A stretch of 64,000 nt of DNA from contig JAHQIW010007210.1 in the NCBI GenBank assembly GCA_019055375.1, positions 60,927 to 124,926 on the forward strand, given 5' to 3'. A program made the translations under genes and the position numbers. Source of the stretch: Parelaphostrongylus tenuis. Its lineage: Eukaryota; Nematoda; Chromadorea; Rhabditida; Metastrongylidae. Below, piece by piece: positions 12,201 through 22,105 of this stretch. Numbering within the stretch: position 1 is the stretch's first letter; each line of letters begins with the position of its first letter. Under the pieces are notes generated by a model. It did not search any database. It had not been told where the DNA came from and saw nothing but the letters and a program-made list of their open reading frames with translations.

Positions 12201-12845
12201 AAGTGAGCAATTGAACGATAACAAGGTCATGCAATTTTGATTACTTCTGGTTTGTGAATTTGGTTTATTGCTTTAGTGTTAAATCTTATGGAATGATCTA
12301 ATACTCCCATTAGCTGCTTTAGATATCCAACTGACAGCCATCGTGACCGGATACGTGAGCGAGACTTGAGTCATCATCGTAAGAGTTATGGACATGATCG
12401 AAGAAGTGAACATCGACATCATTCGTACACCCGGGCATATGACTATGACAGCTTTCAAGAGGAAGATTTCGAGGAAGACGAATACGATAGCGAAATGGAC
12501 GATTTTATCGATGATAGCGGATTGGACATGGAAGAGCTGAGTCGGCAGGAGTTTGAAGAAACGCTCAAGTAAGTGATTAATTGAGCAATTCTTGGAAGAA
12601 CTGCTCTGTTTTTTCTTTAGATTGAGTGAAAATCCCTTTGCTTATAATGTTTTTCTTGCGTATTTGTAGGATGGTGAACCCAAAATATAACAAAAAGAAG
12701 TGGCGAGAAACGTGAACAAACAATCAGTCTGAAGGATATGCATGCTGATTATCGAACGATTGCTAGAGAAGAAGCACGATCGGCTAGAATTGGTTTGATA
12801 GAAGATCTGAATGAAGCCACCAAAGGGAAGAGTGAGGCTCTATAG
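3383..12845 (+). CDS. spt-2: SPT2-like histone H3-H4 chaperone (3'-complete, 5' end open)
   Basis: SPT2 proteins bind histones H3-H4 in the nucleus and act in transcription and chromatin assembly. Exons read: 3383-3481, 9120-9287, 9394-9461, 10578-10667, 11476-11656, 12323-12568 and 12670-12845 (TAG), about 340 residues. All junctions are AG/GT and every phase matches. The diagnostic part is the C-terminal exon pair: a His/Arg-rich stretch, then an acidic block with DEYDSEMDDFIDD (the SPT2 H3-H4-binding motif), then a basic WRE segment and a helix-rich tail. The middle is low-complexity and basic, as usual for the family. The first listed exon, holding LMRAAKDISEGKD, is joined across a 5.6 kb intron by phase alone and is less certain; a start-codon exon was not found. 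The last exon needs one A removed from the run at 12708-12710, otherwise a TGA follows four codons later. The introns hold mariner fold-backs, SINEs and a MITE. Confidence 0.85.
3600..3885 (+). repeat. SINE copy (family S2), in spt-2 intron 1
   Basis: This starts with a tRNA-like GAGTGGTTAGTGA head. It runs through 'cccaaccagtattctaagac..tgaagaagacgaa' to 'ctgtgcgaaac', matching copies at 10200-10440 and 43136-43350. It is diverged. Confidence 0.5.
3994..4490. repeat. Fold-back MITE (family M1), in spt-2 intron 1
   Basis: The left arm starts 'gagccacgcatgtcagtgg' and the right arm ends with its complement. Both carry the M1 core 'cccgatacacgtgt..cgatc..cgtcagtcgggca'. The right end runs into the outer M1 segment 'tttgagctgtggtcttaag'. 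The same family occurs at 16004, 22395, 24958, 37900, 52338 and 56043. Confidence 0.8.
4790..4990. repeat. Two abutting tRNA-like repeat heads
   Basis: A minus-strand B-box-like 'gggagttgaacccgc' near 4842-4860 belongs to an S3 fragment. A plus-strand head, 'gtggcctcggtggtgtaatgg' region at 4920-4985, resembles the tRNA-like segment at 17090. Neither folds into a credible functional tRNA by eye. Confidence 0.4.
4991..6050. other. Intronic stretch without recognised features
   Basis: This is part of the long first recognised intron of spt-2. Open frames are short and unconvincing, and I see no repeat family here apart from AT-rich sequence. Confidence 0.4.
6055..6205. repeat. TA/TG/CA microsatellite
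   Basis: Alternating purine-pyrimidine sequence: TGTATA/CATGTATA-type repeats pass into two pure TA runs separated by TGTATA. The open frames that cross it are Tyr/Ile/Cys-rich artefacts of the repeat. Confidence 0.9.
6278..6855. mobile_element. Mariner-derived fold-back element (copy 1)
   Basis: Inverted arms of roughly 200 bases run inward from 'gtgtgaaaagtc..gccgttttggt' at the left to the complement at the right. The unpaired centre (about 6480-6620) translates on the plus strand to a remnant of a mariner transposase N-terminal helix-turn-helix segment (GAWGDDAVAER, then a WFAKF block, then SGRPHEVD). No catalytic domain is present, so it can only be mobilised in trans. It lies in spt-2 intron 1. 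Confidence 0.75.
7490..8115. mobile_element. Mariner-derived fold-back element interrupted by a SINE
   Basis: The left arm (about 7495-7715) matches the left arms of the elements at 6278, 11714 and 13095 ('caattgcgcattttcttgtg' and neighbours). The right arm resumes at about 8030 ('gtaccaaaatgttcgcaag') and ends near 8115. A minus-strand S1 SINE (about 7738-8015) sits between them in place of the usual centre. Confidence 0.65.
7738..8015 (-). repeat. SINE copy (family S1) nested in mariner fold-back
   Basis: Read on the minus strand, it carries S1 landmarks, including the tRNA-like head near 7975-8015, 'gggagggtaagcagcactga' and the tail 'gttgatcaacgccgagagct'. It has inserted into the centre of the fold-back element, so the SINE is the younger of the two. 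Confidence 0.6.
8118..8290 (+). pseudogene. Mariner transposase C-terminal fragment
   Basis: The plus-strand translation gives ILLHDNA, which fits the second catalytic Asp region of mariner transposases (HxDNARxH), followed after about 30 residues by PYSPYYPDLTPSDYHL, which fits the conserved PPYSPDLxPxDYHLF block with the third catalytic Asp. A TGA interrupts it just after DNA and there is no N-terminal half attached. It is a dead fragment adjacent to the interrupted fold-back element. Confidence 0.7.
8531..8552. repeat. Poly-C (22 C) tract
   Basis: There is an uninterrupted run of 22 C on the plus strand, and therefore 22 G on the minus. The proline- or glycine-rich open frames through it are artefacts. 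It lies in spt-2 intron 1. Confidence 0.95.
8560..9119. other. End of spt-2 intron 1, no recognised feature
   Basis: This covers the tail of the 5.6 kb intron up to the acceptor TTTATCTAG at 9111-9119. A 33-codon open frame starting ATG at 8921 looks protein-like in composition, but no splice link to the next exon is visible. Confidence 0.35.
9740..10030. other. Intronic sequence of spt-2 with a weak SINE-like segment
   Basis: The segment 'gcgcagtagttagagatacggtc..ggtttgatctcgatgc' has an A-box/B-box-like arrangement on the plus strand. The rest is diverged and I cannot assign it to a family with confidence. Confidence 0.3.
10200..10440 (+). repeat. SINE copy (family S2)
   Basis: It begins GGTTGGCCGAGTGGTTAG, a textbook pol III A box (TGGCCGAGTGG) of a Leu/Ser-like tRNA. 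It ends 'tgctcaacccgggttttgag..agaagacg..cgaatcgagtgctag'. Related copies are at 3600 and 43136. It lies in an spt-2 intron. Confidence 0.6.
11714..12303. mobile_element. Mariner-derived fold-back element with mariner-type ends
   Basis: The outer ends read TTAGGTTATTCCATAAGTT at the left and its approximate complement at the right, which matches the general form of mariner terminal repeats. TA dinucleotides flank it. Arms of roughly 200 bases flank a centre (about 11930-12050) that encodes the same transposase N-terminal remnant (INGAWGDCTVTEST, ARKRSAKFKAT). It ends about 20 bases before the spt-2 exon at 12323 without damaging the acceptor. Confidence 0.75.
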
Positions 12846-13094
12846 GCTTTATTTGAAATGTCCACATTCGTATTTGCCTTCCGTCCATTTCTCTTTTTTT
12901 TCTCGAATAGTCATTTTTTTTTCTCATGGGTGGGTTTGTGCCATATTAACTTCTAGCATATTGGACTAGGGAAACTTATGACTTATTTTTGTAAGTCTGT
13001 GCTTGCACAGCTTACTTCTTTCTTCATATTCTCAAAATTATTGTCTTAGAAAGTGCTTATGAAGCTAGAATTAATCCGAAGACATCGTACTACG

Positions 13095-13660
13095 TTGTGT
13101 GAAAAGGTCATACCATTTTGGTTTTTTGATATGGTTTTTACAATGTAAGTTGCATGATTATGGGATCACTCAATTGCGCATTTTCTTGTGAACATTATGG
13201 TATACAACTTGCCTATATTTTCGCAAGATGGAGCTGTCTTGAGAACAAATTTGCTTGTAGCTCGTGCACGAATGGCGCGTAGGGGAAAATGTTAGTGAAG
13301 GCGGCGCGCAAGATCAATGGAGCTTCGGGCGGTGATATGGTTGCGGAAAGGAGGGCTAGGAAGAGGTTCGCGAAGTTCAAAACTGGACGGAACAATGTGG
13401 GAGATCAGTCGCGCTCGAGCCGTCCACGAAAGCTCCCTAGATCTTGCGCCCTGCTTTACCAGCATTTTCCTCTAAGCGCCATTTATTCACAAGTAGCAGG
13501 CGCATTTCTTCCCATAACAACTCTATCTTAAATTAAGCATAGGCAAGTTGTATACCGAAATATTCGCAAGAAAATACGCAATTGAACCGATATCGAAATC
13601 ATGCAATTTCATTGCAAAAATCGTATCAAAGAACCAAAATGGCATGAACTTTTCACAACC
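13095..13660. mobile_element. Mariner-derived fold-back element (best-preserved copy)
   Basis: Terminal inverted repeats 'tgtgtgaaaaggtcat..ccattttggtt' and complement, with arms of about 200 bases each. The centre (about 13290-13440) translates to ARKINGASGGDMVAERRAR, then FAKFKTGRNNVGDQSRSSRPRK. That is the mariner N-terminal pattern ending in the SGRP linker. It lies 250 bases downstream of the spt-2 stop codon. Confidence 0.8.
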
Positions 13661-14130
13661 CATTAACAGCACCCTATTCAATGAGAATTACTGAATTCCC
13701 GCTTTTGATTCGCTGACTAGTAGAAACTGACTAAGATCTTGGGATTTCCCCAGCTACTGAAGTCTTAGGATTAGCGTAATTATTGAAATGTCTATTTAAT
13801 CCTAGGGTTTTACATCAGCTGCAAGCAAGCAAAGGTTGTTATCTATCGGTATTCCCTTTATGTTGCTCTACTGTGATACCAATAACCTTTCACTCAACTT
13901 CCACCTTTATTCAGAAAATTTCTGTAAAAATAAGGAAACGAGCTTATTTTTATATCCTTTGATATATGTACGTTATTGTTTTCTTATTTCAGAGTGGTAG
14001 ATAAAATTTCGTAACTGCATTTACGTGTTAGTAACAACTGGATTTCTCAATAAATCAAATTCTCCTGTCCTTGTGTTTTCGTGAAAACGTAGGTGATCAC
14101 CATATATATTTGTATTGAAAAGCTGTTGTA
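13661..14130. other. Intergenic, no recognised feature
   Basis: AT-rich sequence between the mariner fold-back and the next SINE fragment. I see no exon or repeat family. Confidence 0.4.
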
Positions 14131-14280
14131 ACTTAGAATGTTTTGTAAGAAATCTCAAATAGACCCCTTTAGTAAGCAGTGTTATGATGTTGTAATTATA
14201 TATCCAAGAATGTTAATGATAAACAAAATGTTGACCTTGGGAGCGGGAGTTGAACTTGCGTCCCACTCTTACCAGAAGGC
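14131..14280 (-). repeat. tRNA-derived SINE copy (family S3)
   Basis: On the minus strand it carries a B-box-like AAGTTCAACTCCC and the family body 'caacattttgtttatcattaacattcttgg'. Confidence 0.5.
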
Positions 14281-14555
14281 TGATAGCTCTTTTGGGACCG
14301 TGGATCCACTTCCTCTGCATCTCTAACCCGCAGCGTGAGAACGCATTGAGTGTATTATGTATTATTTCAATTGTAATATTGTTGTTACCTTCCTACTTAT
14401 AACAACACAATGTATTTACATATAATATAGCATAGGAAAGTAACAACAATAATACAGTTGAAACAGTGCAATACTACATTCAGTGCGGTCTCACACTGGT
14501 GTTTAGAGAGGTGCAGAGCCGGTGGGTCCACGGTCCCGGAAGAGCTAACCATTGT
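14281..14555. repeat. Fold-back MITE (family F1, long copy)
   Basis: Near-symmetric arms begin AGCTCTTTTGGGACCGTGG and end with the complement (CCACGGTCCCGGAAGAGCT). Pairing continues inward through 'cctctgcatctctaa', 'gtgagaacgcattgagtgta' and 'caacaataatac', leaving only a short loop near 14410. It is longer and more complete than the copy at 2254. Confidence 0.8.
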
Positions 14556-14740
14556 GTTGAATAGGATAGTGTTCTGCTATCACTCTTTCTGCGGTATGAG
14601 ATACAATGCTGACATATCGATGTGCTGTATCGTAAGAAGAGTGGTAGTAGGATAGAGCACCTGTAGTGCAGTTTTTACACGTGCTTCTGGGTAGGGTGAG
14701 ACGGGGGTTCAACTCTCGCCCGACCATTATTCTTGCCACT
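14556..14740. repeat. tRNA-like repeat segment
   Basis: It holds 'tgttctgctatcactctttct', also seen beside the S3 copies at 2690 and 15490. A plus-strand B-box-like GGGGTTCAACTCTCGCCC lies near 14705. No clean tRNA fold is visible. Confidence 0.4.
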
Positions 14741-15290
14741 CAATATTTTCGATTATCTGTTGAAAAGTTGAAAATGTGGCTGGCCATAGTATTATAAACA
14801 AGCAGGATCTACTTACAACTGCTAATAAAGTAATTTATAATGTTCAAAAAAGCGATTGAATTAGGTACTGTATTTGCGGATGAGTTATAGAAGTTTTTTT
14901 AGCCCTTACCAACCCCATCAGGTAAGTTTATTATCATTCACTGCTGTATGTCCTTTTTGAATAGTTTTAGATATCTACAAATTCGTTGATTGGTTAGGGA
15001 AGGTACTTCTATGATTTCTGGAATCTATCTGCCATTTTATCTACACTGCATCTCTTTAACCCTTTGGGGACGGCAAGCATTCGTTCGACGGCACGATTGT
15101 TTGGGGACCTTTTTGGCTGAGCCTTCCTTCCAGACCTTTACTAATCATGCGATATCCTTAGAAACAGCGATTGCAATGTCATGCGCAATTTGTGAAGAAG
15201 CGTTCTTAGTTCGCTGTAGCAACCAAGAGGAAATTACGTTTCACTTTCGGTGTGCATTGTTCGGCTCGGCTTTTCAATAGGCTTTTTCAC
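14741..15290. other. Intergenic, no recognised feature
   Basis: One open frame (14990-15280, 96 codons) has no recognisable motif and no splice context. I do not call it a gene. Confidence 0.35.
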
Positions 15291-15339
15291 TAGCAGTCTT
15301 TAGTTAGCTTGAAAAACGGCGATCCTAATAGGGCAACGT

Positions 15340-15440
15340 TGATCACTGATGAAGCGGCTGACACTGTCAAAACGTACGTATGGTTCTGACGTATTAATCT
15401 CGAGAAGGCTCCACAACATTCTCACAGACTATATTGATTA
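15340..15440. repeat. Dispersed repeat (family D1) fragment
   Basis: 'gatgaagcggctgacactgt..aacgtacgta..ctgacgta..acattctcacagactatat' matches segments of the palindrome at 54815-55225 and the copy at 55340-55440. Confidence 0.6.
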
Positions 15441-15489
15441 CAACAGTAATCAACAACAATTCTTACTCAATCGCTTCTAGCAGTGGTAT

Positions 15490-15650
15490 GATTGCATGAA
15501 TTACATATCCAATAATGCTGGGTGATCTGCAGAATAATGAATCTCAGACGGGAATGAACCCGGTCACCCTTTCCAGAGGCGTCTGCTAATCAACTGCGCT
15601 ATCGAGAATTGTGTTCTGCTATCGCTCTTTCTGTTACACAAGTTGTCGAT
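15490..15650 (-). repeat. tRNA-derived SINE copy (family S3), clear promoter boxes
   Basis: On the minus strand TAGCGCAGTTGATTAGCA (A box) and GGGTTCATTCCCGTC (B box) are spaced as in a tRNA. This is the best evidence that S3 is tRNA-derived. Confidence 0.65.
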
Positions 15651-16003
15651 CTGCCAGCAGCTCAACTACCAACGATCAGGCGTCCCCTTTGCGGGTTGAG
15701 AAAGGATAAGATGCGGGTTTGATTCCTACCCAAAGTTCAATTTTGTAAATTTTGTTAACAATTTCGGACTCTAGCGATATGCTTTGTCTCTTGGAAGACC
15801 TTCTTAGTGCGCTAGAACATCGAAGAGAATATAACGCTTAGCACTCGTAGTTAACCACGCTTGAACAATGTAGCGGGTTTAACGTTGATTTGAATTTGAA
15901 AAATAAGCTAGTACTTAAAGAGTTATGGAAAAAAACTGTACTATAATTCTAGAGAAGTACTAGCTTCTACAGTTCACCAATAATTTTGGAATTTCATACC
16001 GTC
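15651..16003. other. Intergenic, no recognised feature
   Basis: A B-box-like GGTTTGATTCC near 15716 is the only structured element I notice. Confidence 0.3.
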
Positions 16004-16315
16004 AGTTTTGAGTGTTTTCCTAAGATCACGGTCGAGTTTCATTATGCCCGATAATTGTCTTTGAGCCATGAGGAAAGACCAGCCAAGAGCAATCGAATGT
16101 AGAAACACTAACTATCTAATGATTTTGTTCACTTGACGGTACGTCTAGATAGTACGTCGTTGCCTTCTCCCATGCAAGAGGGTTAGGTCTCTCCAAGAGA
16201 ATCGGCTCAGACGAAGGCTACCGCCCAATTGACGGGCTGCCAAGACCAAAACACGTGTATTGACTTCTATAAGTGCTCATAAAAAACCACATGCATGGCT
16301 CAAATGATAATCATG
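16004..16315. repeat. Fold-back MITE (family M1), diverged
   Basis: It has M1 outer segments 'gagtgttttcctaagatcacggt' and 'ccacatgcatggctcaaat' and an internal 'caaaacacgtgtattg'. The arms pair imperfectly. Confidence 0.65.
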
Positions 16316-17089
16316 AGGAATTCTGGGATTGTTGAGATATGGATGAACTGACGTCGCGTGCAATACCTGTTTCATAGCTGACATGCTCCTTAATTTTTTA
16401 AAAATTAATTCAAACAGAGGTATATATGCTTCCAAGGCATATGGACTTGTAGAGTGAATCTCAGAGTATCAAGGTAGGCGAGAAACCTGAAGTTTTCCCA
16501 AGACATAACAAATAAACTCTGATTGACTAACGGAAAATGCACGTCGCTTGTGATTCGCGCTGCACTCAGCGACTCCAACGACCGTCCTCAAAGGGTCAAA
16601 GATCACTTGGTTTTTGTCTGTCTCTTAGTATCGAACTTCCTATATATTATCTGTGATTTGAGCATCTATGACGAATAAGAATTGAGGTTCGAAATCCTTC
16701 TGAATGTTATATGTCGGCTTCATTTCAAATATTGCAATTTTTTTGTTTCTCTAAATTTGAGTGACTTATTCTACAAAAGTTTAGTTCTCTGAAATTGTCT
16801 CTTATTCGAGATCTGTAGATATATTTCGCTTTCAATCCCAGTTCGGCTAGTCGTGATTGGTCTTGATCACGGCGATCTAAGTTAATGCCTGAGACATTTT
16901 TCAGCCGTAAATTTTATGTGATCAAATTTCTACATCCACTTTCTTATCCCTTCTAATGGATTTACCTCAATACTGTTATGGAATTCATGGCAGCGCTTTA
17001 CGGAGCAGTTTCTGTGGTGGTTAGAAGTTTTTTAACAATCCAGTCTAGTATACGAGAATGCCTTGTATCAAGGAAAGTGACAACAGAGC
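16316..17089. other. Intergenic, no recognised feature
   Basis: No coding or repeat signal that I can name. Confidence 0.3.
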
Positions 17090-17165
17090 GGTGACCCCGG
17101 TGATATAGTGGTAGCAGGCGCTCCGGTATGGATGAGGCGCGAGTTCAAAACCCTCTGGAGTTGGA
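17090..17165 (+). repeat. tRNA-like pseudogene or SINE head
   Basis: 'gtgatatagtggtagcaggcg' followed about 40 bases later by 'gcgcgagttcaaaaccc' has tRNA-type A and B boxes. The acceptor-stem ends do not pair and a similar segment occurs at 4920, so I treat it as a repeat and not a functional tRNA gene. Confidence 0.45.
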
Positions 17166-17780
17166 AGTTTGGCATATTACTCGGTTTACTTGGTTATACG
17201 TTCGACAGATGAACTATCGTTAACCGTGTTATTTGCATTTTATGGAGAATGGCAGAAGAAAATAGCTGCATGATGTTCGCGAGGCTTTTTTGCTGGTGTT
17301 ATTTTCCACAGTAGACGAAGTCATAGTAATTGGTGTACAACGAGAGGGCCAAAGTATAGGGGCTACATATCAATTTGCTATGTTTTTGATAATTGAGAAG
17401 GGCTTTGGTTTCCAAATTGTACAAGTAGTGCTCAATGAATTACACATGAATCGATTTTTTTCTTGCTGTTTTCTCTAAAAACGTGCATCACTTTCTGAAT
17501 GATGATGTATGAGGCAGTAGAGACAGGTACATAGATTTCTGTGGCTTTCAATCCAATTCATTCGGGACAGCGTGTATCACTACGGTTGAAAAGAAATCTG
17601 TGGGGCACTCTGATAAGCATGAGATGACCTCAGTGCATCTCGTGGGAATATTACAGTTTCTTATAAGAGATTTTCCCACTAAAGGCCGATACTATTCGTC
17701 TTTACTTTCACTTTTTTTAGTATATGGTAAACGCTAAAATCTCAGGGCCAAATTGGGCTGCCAAGATAGAAGCAGAATAA
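17166..17780. other. Intergenic, upstream of the RTE copy
   Basis: The last 40 bases before 17782 may be the element's 5' region, because LINE 5' ends usually precede the ORF closely. Otherwise nothing is recognised. Confidence 0.3.
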
Positions 17781-17781
17781 A

Positions 17782-20600
17782 ATGACGATCTGTACCTACA
17801 ATGCAGGAACCCTGACTCACGAGTCTGTTGTAGAAGTCCCATTGATTCAAGCAAGAAGGATAAGGTACGGCGTCATTGGCCTGGCTGAGACGAGAAGATC
17901 CCATCCTTTTCACGCTGTTTATGACACCGGAGATAACTGTTCTTTGAAACATGTGATAGCAGAGGTGTCGGCGGCGTTGGCGTCCTCGTCAAATCGAATT
18001 TGACCGTGAACATCGAGTCATTGAACAACTAACAACCCGTATCGGACGATTACGTTTGAAATGATGTGGTTCTATGCCGGCTTTGACTATTTTCGTTGCA
18101 TACGCACCAACATTAAGCTATGACGAACACGAAGTCGAAGCGTTCTATATGGACCTCAAAAAATTCTTCAGAGAAGATCATACATTCTTCAAGGCGTTGT
18201 CGGAGATTTTAACGCAAAAATTGGACCTAGAAGAACGTCTGAAGAACGTCACATAGGGACCCACGGACTAGAATGGAATGAACAGTGTGAGAGGCTATCT
18301 GGGTTATTGTGACGACCTGAACCATCCATGCTAACTACAATTCCAAAAGCCTTAATCCCAACGATGGACGTGGGAGTCTCCCAGTAGAGAGTACCATAAC
18401 GAAATAGACCTCATCTTAGTAAATCAAAGGTTTTGCCTGATAGATATCGCTGTTGTTTCTAAGTTCTATACGGGATCAAACCATCCCCTCTTTCGCACAA
18501 CGTTCCGTTTTTCGCGGAGAAGAGAGAAATCCGCTAAATTCAAACAACGAAGTCGCAGAACTACCATAAACTGGGATGTATTCAAATCATTAATCGGCTC
18601 TTGGGAAGATACCGTTGTCGACAACATCGAAGAAGAATACGATCGTCTCGCTGAATATCTTCACGTTAGTGTCATGAAAGCCGAGCGTCTTAAGTTCACG
18701 AAGAGACGCTTGCCTCCGCAGACACTTGAGCTGATACGTCAACGTGGAATCGCACGAGCTACAGGCAACCGAAACCTTACGTCCGAACTTGCGAAACGCT
18801 GTAGAGAAGCGATAAAAGAAGACCTCAAAGAGAGACGAGCAGCAGTTATGGCAGAAGCTGGGAAGAGCATTCCGAAAGCCCAGCGACGCTTCGCCAATTA
18901 TAAGACCAAGATGATTGCACTCCGATGCTCTTACGAGACACATAGCATTCAGAAGGGCTATAGAGAAATCATCCACCAATACTACTCGGATCTCTTCGTT
19001 AGTCATGTCTTACCGTCATATAAATTGAAAGAGGATGATTATGTCGTTTCACCGGTCTTCCCGAAATCCGACATGCTATATCGTCGCTGAAGAAAAGAAC
19101 AACTCCCGGTGGAGATAGGATTAGACCATAACACCTGAAGAACCTCTCGTAGTTCTCATCAAAACCCTGGCTCGACTCTTCACTCGCTACCTGTCAAAAG
19201 GCAAGGTCCCTATTTAATGGAAAACCAGCAAGACCGTATTGTTGTTCAAAAAGGGAGACCTTCACGACATAGGCAGTTATCGCCCAATCTGCTTGCTGTC
19301 CATTGTCTATAAACTCTTTACTCGTATCATCCTAAACAGGATTGACAGAACACTGGACGAAGGACAGCCATGCGAACAAGCAAGGTTCCGAAAAGGGTTT
19401 AGTATCACAAACCACATCCACACGATCACAAGACTCATTGAAGTTTCACGAGAGTACAAACAACCACTCTATCTCACTTTCATCGATCTGAAGAAAGCCT
19501 TTGATTCAGTGGAAACAGAAGCGGTTATAGAGGCTCTGGATAACCAGGGCGTCCCTACTCGGTACACAATAATCCTTTGTGAGCTTTATAAAGATTTCAC
19601 GACCAAAATATCTCCATTCTACAACAATATCACCATTGACGTAAGAAGAGGAGTTCGACAAGGCGATACAATCTCGCCAAAACTATTCACTGCCACCCTA
19701 AAGCGGCATGCGAACATAGAATGGGGCGATATGGGAGTGAAAATTGACGGTCGACAATTAAACCATCTTCGCTTTGCTGACGATATCGTCCTCATAACAC
19801 CAAACATCAGCCAAGCGAAACAAATGTTGACCGATTTTGATAACGCATGTGAAAGATTGGTCTTCAACTAATCTAACGAAAACGATGTTCATGAGGAACG
19901 AATGGTTTTGAATGCCCCATTCACGCTCAATAGAAAAACAATCTCCGAATGCTCTAGTTACGTCTATCTAAGTCGTGAAATCAATATGATGAACGACCTA
20001 GCTCCAGAGTTGAGCAGGAGTAAACCAACGGCTTGAGGAACGTTTAGGAGCATCGAAGATGTAGTGAAGAGGGCGAAAAGCATCCGACTCCGTGCCCACC
20101 TTTTCGACTCGACAATTATCCCTGCCCTAACGTATACAGTGGAAACCTGGTCGCTACGTAAGCAGGATGAAAGATCATTTGACGTTGTCGAACGCGCAGT
20201 CGAACGGTCGATGCTAGGAGTATCCCGTATTCGCAAATAAGAGGTGGGAACCGAAGTTCCGACCAACGTCAACGATTGAAAATCAGAATCGCCGTTTTGC
20301 ACGGCAGGATATCAGAAATAGGGTGGATCAGACACGTGATGCCTTTCAACGACAACCGATGGGCGAGAGCCGTGCTCGAGTGGATTTCTCGGGACGTCAA
20401 GCGCTCTGCAGGAAGACCACCGACCCGTTAGCTCCGATTTCTTTACGAAAGGTATAGAAGAAAGATATGATGCTCAGCGAATCCGTAGAGCCAGGAGGAC
20501 CCACTGGGCTACTCTTGCACGCGATAGGGAAAATGAAAGTGTTGCTGGTACTCGAGTCACTCGATGGGCAACGGGGCGACAGGTGATACAGGTGATGTTC
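17782..20600 (+). mobile_element. RTE-type non-LTR retrotransposon, near full length, degenerate
   Basis: RTE elements encode an apurinic-like endonuclease followed by reverse transcriptase. In order along the plus strand: an endonuclease N-terminus (CTYNAGTL, then GLAETRRSHPF) at about 17782; PALTIFVAYAP near 18075; the linker region at 18600-19080; and the RT core at 19239-19871. The core has GSYRPICLLS, FIDLKKAFDSVE (first catalytic Asp), GVRQGDTISP and the active-site FADDIV box. A C-terminal thumb-like region and SIEDVVK block follow at 19900-20300, then the TGRPP-type end near 20410. Frame changes and stops separate these segments, so it is not autonomous as written. Part of that damage could be assembly indels. 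Other pieces of the same family are at 165-868, 48265-48960 and 49430-50015. Confidence 0.9.
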
Positions 20601-20935
20601 AATGCGCAGTGAATGCACATGTGTAGCATTGGTTAGAAGTGCTTTGCGTTGCACACAAGGTCGATGGTTCGATCTCGCGCTCTTGGCTCAACAAGATGTC
20701 CATCCATCTGGGGTCGCTAAATTGATACCGGACTGGTCTCAGACTTGTCTGGGAGAATAAGCAGCACTGACCCGATACAGCGGGAGGCCATCGCGAGTCA
20801 TTGTAAAGGCCAGGCATACATTCAGTCACCCTAAACGAAGTTAAAAATTGAAGACGAATGCAGGGCGCATCCCCCAGAGATTGAACGACGCCGAGAGCTT
20901 TATCCTTTTCCTTTTTATTTTCACTTTGTTGCAAG
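20600..20935 (+). repeat. SINE copy (family S1), best copy
   Basis: The head has GGTCGATGGTTCGATCTCGC (B box), followed by the conserved S1 body and a 3' end 'gagagctttatccttttcc'. It abuts the 3' end of the RTE copy. S1 may use RTE machinery, but I see no shared tail that proves it. Confidence 0.7.
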
Positions 20936-21089
20936 GTGGAGGTGTTTGCCTGATTGGTTTGCAGACAACTTGACTTTTCCAGGTTCTGAAGAAGGCGAAG
21001 TGCCGAAACGTCAACTGTTCAATAAAGAATGGTTTACCACCTCGTGCTTGGCTGAAAGAGGAAAACTAGGAATTATTGTTGCAAGCCTC

Positions 21090-21560
21090 TGCGATGTCTA
21101 CCGATGCAGTCGAAGTTTGTGTTTTTTGCGTCATTATCGGAGAAAGGGTCTTTTACAACGAGCTGCAGTCGATGAAATCAACGAAGTTGAAGGGAAGGCT
21201 ACTACAAGTAAATTCGGTGCTGGACACTTTTTTAACGCTTCAATGCCGGAGATCTTGACCTCGAAGACAAGCTTTGTTGAAGGCGTCCAACAAAGTTGAA
21301 CTAGGAGCATTTGATTGCTGCTTTGGAAGGTGAACCGTCAAGTGCTCGCGAATTGGCAACCGAACTGGATGTTTCTTATGCAACTGTGCTAACTTACCTC
21401 CACCAGCTTAACTTTATCCCAAGTAGTCGCTACAAGATCCACACGAACTCACTGAAGCACAAGCCGCCAAAAGAGCCGAAAATTGTCGCCAACTGCTCAA
21501 CAGTCCGCTGAATGACCGATTTTGGAAACGAATCTGGATCCGAAATTTGGGGACTGATCA
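21090..21560 (+). pseudogene. Mariner transposase N-terminal half, frameshifted
   Basis: Reading across frames on the plus strand gives, in order, NAGDLDLEDK and the GRPT linker, then the second helix-turn-helix HLIAALEGEPSSARELATEL with DVSYATV, then DPHELTEAQAAKRAE and LLNSPLNDRFWKRI. This is the usual order of mariner DNA-binding domain and linker. The first catalytic Asp region and everything after it are lost. It has clear frameshifts. Confidence 0.8.
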
Positions 21561-21799
21561 CAGAAAGTCGTAAAAAACGATGGCCTTTGTTTGAAGAATG
21601 GCTGTTATTGTTTTGTTTGGAATTCATGCATAAATTTTCATTTTTCTACGAGCGCCCGAGAACACCCTATTCAACCTGATATTATCAGTGCACTTGAGTT
21701 AGCACAGCGGATGTCCTGGGTTCGAATGCTGAGTTCATATTATTTCTGAGGCAGATAACTGCGCTAACCACTACACAGGTCCATAGTGCGCATTCTCTC

Positions 21800-22105
21800 G
21801 CTGTAGTACTGCCGATGCACGTCACGCAGTGCTTAGTGGTGGTTGAGACGCGCACGTGATCTGTGGTTCGGTTCCGCACCCAGAGCTCACTATGCTTGGC
21901 TTTTCTTTGCGGTTGTCGAAAAGGCACCAAACTTGAATGGGAAACTGAAAATACTGACTTGATACTTCGATATACAAACCGTAAGTCATTGTAAGGGCCA
22001 GATATGCATCAGTCATCTCAAACGATGTCAAATGAAGAAAATTGCAAGGTGATATTCTCAAGATTTGATCAACGCTAATGGCTTTATCCCTTTACTTTTC
22101 AGGTT
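21800..22105 (+). repeat. SINE copy (family S1)
   Basis: It has a B-box-like GGTTCGGTTCCGCACCC near 21865 and the S1 body with 'gtaagtcattgtaagggcc', 'tcagtcatctcaaacgatgt' and 'aacgctaatggctttatccc'. The middle is diverged. Confidence 0.6.

Noticed and set aside
17090..17165. Functional tRNA gene
   Set aside because: A and B boxes are present but the acceptor stem does not pair, and related segments occur elsewhere as repeats.
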